DNA from: Cesiribacter sp. | GTDB taxonomy: Bacteria > Bacteroidota > Bacteroidia > Cytophagales > Cyclobacteriaceae | Direction: 5' to 3' | Length of the DNA: 8,206 nucleotides | Assembly (NCBI GenBank): GCA_030147305.1 | Contig: JASLAE010000134.1 | Coordinates: 1-8,206 of the forward strand | Shown: one piece after another, positions 7,047 through 8,206 of the stretch | How the letters are laid out: the number at the start of each line of letters is the position of its first letter | Position numbering within the stretch: position 1 is the stretch's first letter | Position numbers and translations under genes: made by a program | Notes under the pieces: model-generated | What the model was told of the DNA's origin: nothing | What the model saw: the letters and a program-made list of their open reading frames with translations, nothing else | The model's database searches: none

Positions 7047-7624
7047 AAATCCATATGCAAAAAACTGCTGCCCATAGCCCCTGGACCCTTGGTGAGCGTA
7101 TAAAAATGCTCTTATGGGAGTTAAGCTGGACACTGTTCTGCTCCTGGACACCAAAGCCCCTGTACGCATGGCGCATTTTCTGGCTTAAAATATTTGGCGC
7201 ACAGATTTACGGCAGCCCTTTTGTGCATCAACGCGCTCGAATAAAAATACCCTGGAACCTGACCATGCACCATCGCTCCTGTCTCAGCGACAGAACAAAC
7301 GCCTATAGTCTTGGGAAAATAACCATCCATGAATATGCCACCGTTGCACAGGAAGCCTATCTGTGCACGGGCACACATGCTTTTCATGAGCCGGCGCAGA
7401 ACCTGGTTACCATCCCTATTATAATAGAAGCCCATGCATTTATTGGCGCCCGGGCCTTTATCATGCCGGGGATAACTATTGGTGAAAGAGCCATTGTAGG
7501 CGCCTGCAGCCTGGTAAACAAGCCGGTGCCTCCAGATACAGTTGTAGCCGGCAATCCTGCTGTTGTACTCAGGAAACGCAAAACTGTTAAAAACTCAAGG
7601 CAACATGAAGCATCGGTTCTTTAG
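7043..7624 (+). CDS. WcaF-like hexapeptide-repeat O-acetyltransferase
   Basis: This 193-residue protein matches the colanic-acid acetyltransferase WcaF family (about 180 residues in E. coli). It has a helical N-terminus with 'TPKPLYAWRIFWLKIFGAQI' (about 33-52), 'IPWNL', 'YSLGKITI', then 'AYLCTGTHAF' with catalytic H112, and a left-handed beta-helix tail ending 'PPDTVVAGNPAVVLRKR'. Family members use acetyl-CoA to O-acetylate a sugar of an exopolysaccharide in the cytoplasm, normally as a trimer. Unusually, several turn glycines of the hexapeptide coils are replaced ('LTMHH' for LTxGD, 'ITIH' for ITIG, 'IIIEAH' for IxIGxx), and the usual Asp after the catalytic His is Ala. The catalytic His is intact, so activity is still likely. 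It overlaps the preceding gene by 4 bp and the next by 20 bp. No gene symbol is assigned because orthology to wcaF is not shown. Confidence 0.87.
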   Translation: MKIHMQKTAAHSPWTLGERIKMLLWELSWTLFCSWTPKPLYAWRIFWLKIFGAQIYGSPFVHQRARIKIPWNLTMHHRSCLSDRTNAYSLGKITIHEYATVAQEAYLCTGTHAFHEPAQNLVTIPIIIEAHAFIGARAFIMPGITIGERAIVGACSLVNKPVPPDTVVAGNPAVVLRKRKTVKNSRQHEASVL

Positions 7625-8206
7625 GTATTGCCTGCAGATGCTACGGGTGCTGGCAAGGCAGATACAAATCGGTAACCCGGCAGGAAAAGCGCCGCGTCTT
7701 ACTGATACGGAAGAGCCTGCCCTGATCATTAATAGTCCGATAGCAGTACCAGACAACATCAAAATCTGGCAGTTCAAACGTGTAATTTGTAGCGGTCTAT
7801 ATGGTGGCGCCATCATCACAGAAAAAAACGAAGTTCACAGCCGGTTTCAAATTTACCCCTGGGGACAGGAGCTGCACCCCAGCCTGTGCTCCCCCTACCT
7901 GGGTAAAAAGCTGGCCAGTCTAGAAAAAGCAGTCTTTCTTATTACAGTTGCTACCAGAAAAAACTACTATCACTGGTTAGTGGATTTGCTGCCACGCCTT
8001 TTGCTGGTACAGCAATGCGGACTGGAGGATTTTCAGGAGCGTAACCTGATCCTGCACCAGCCGGCGAGAGGCTACGAAAGCAATACCCTTTCACTGCTGG
8101 GTATTTCTCCAGAGAAAGTAATACGCCTGAAGAGCTTCCAGACCCTGGCCGTAGAAGACCTGGTTGTAGCAGACTACCTGCACAGCCGCGACGGACAAAG
8201 CTTCCC
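7605..8206 (+). CDS. GT61/DUF563 glycosyltransferase, N-terminal part (3' end outside window)
   Basis: An open frame from ATG 7605 runs off the right edge, giving 200 complete codons (MKHRFFRYCLQMLRVLARQ...). The diagnostic motif is 'NYYHWLVDLLPRLLLVQQ' at residues 120-137 (N120, H123, W124), the hallmark of the DUF563 / GT61 domain (PF04577). After it come 'NLILHQPA' and 'LLGISPEKVIRL', in the family's usual order. The family's C-terminal catalytic motifs lie beyond the window, so intactness cannot be judged. GT61 enzymes are inverting glycosyltransferases; in bacteria they occur in capsule and exopolysaccharide loci. The start overlaps the acetyltransferase gene by 20 bp, with AAGG 4 nt upstream of the ATG as a weak ribosome site. 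No signal peptide or clear membrane span is seen in the visible part. Confidence 0.82.
   Translation, partial: MKHRFFRYCLQMLRVLARQIQIGNPAGKAPRLTDTEEPALIINSPIAVPDNIKIWQFKRVICSGLYGGAIITEKNEVHSRFQIYPWGQELHPSLCSPYLGKKLASLEKAVFLITVATRKNYYHWLVDLLPRLLLVQQCGLEDFQERNLILHQPARGYESNTLSLLGISPEKVIRLKSFQTLAVEDLVVADYLHSRDGQSF

Noticed and set aside
7121..7435. Minus-strand open frame of 104 codons opposite the acetyltransferase gene
   Set aside because: It is a shadow of a clearly conserved hexapeptide acetyltransferase and shows no recognisable domain.

Overview
This window is a stretch of an exopolysaccharide/surface-glycan biosynthesis locus, with all eight recognisable genes on the + strand and almost every base coding. 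The style suggests a member of the Bacteroidota, plausibly of the Cytophagales. The reasons are weak or absent Shine-Dalgarno sequences, one candidate promoter of the Bacteroidota TTTG/TAnnTTTG type, and the gene family mix. This assignment is inference; there is no rRNA or marker gene to confirm it.

Layout: (1) 1-396, the C-terminal end of a CgeB-like glycosyltransferase cut by the window edge; (2) 383-1591, (3) 1628-2794 and (4) 2797-4011, three different complete GT-B glycosyltransferases of the GT4 type, packed with overlaps or very short gaps; a 131-bp non-coding leader (4012-4142) with a perfect hairpin; (5) 4143-5831, a GMC-family FAD-dependent oxidoreductase; a 78-bp gap with a candidate promoter and a perfect palindrome; (6) 5910-7046, a fourth GT4-type glycosyltransferase; (7) 7043-7624, a WcaF-like hexapeptide O-acetyltransferase; (8) 7605-8206, the N-terminal part of a GT61/DUF563 glycosyltransferase that runs off the right edge.

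Taken together, the glycosyltransferases would add successive sugars to a (probably lipid-linked) repeat unit on the cytoplasmic face of the inner membrane, and the WcaF-like enzyme would decorate it with acetyl groups. The GMC oxidoreductase is the unusual member: it may oxidise a sugar hydroxyl of the glycan or a precursor. No priming transferase, flippase, polymerase, export protein, mobile element, tRNA, rRNA or CRISPR array is visible. The most interesting signal is that the only two sizeable non-coding gaps in the operon flank the GMC gene exactly, and each holds a perfect 7-bp-stem inverted repeat. This suggests the GMC gene is a separately regulated or inserted module.
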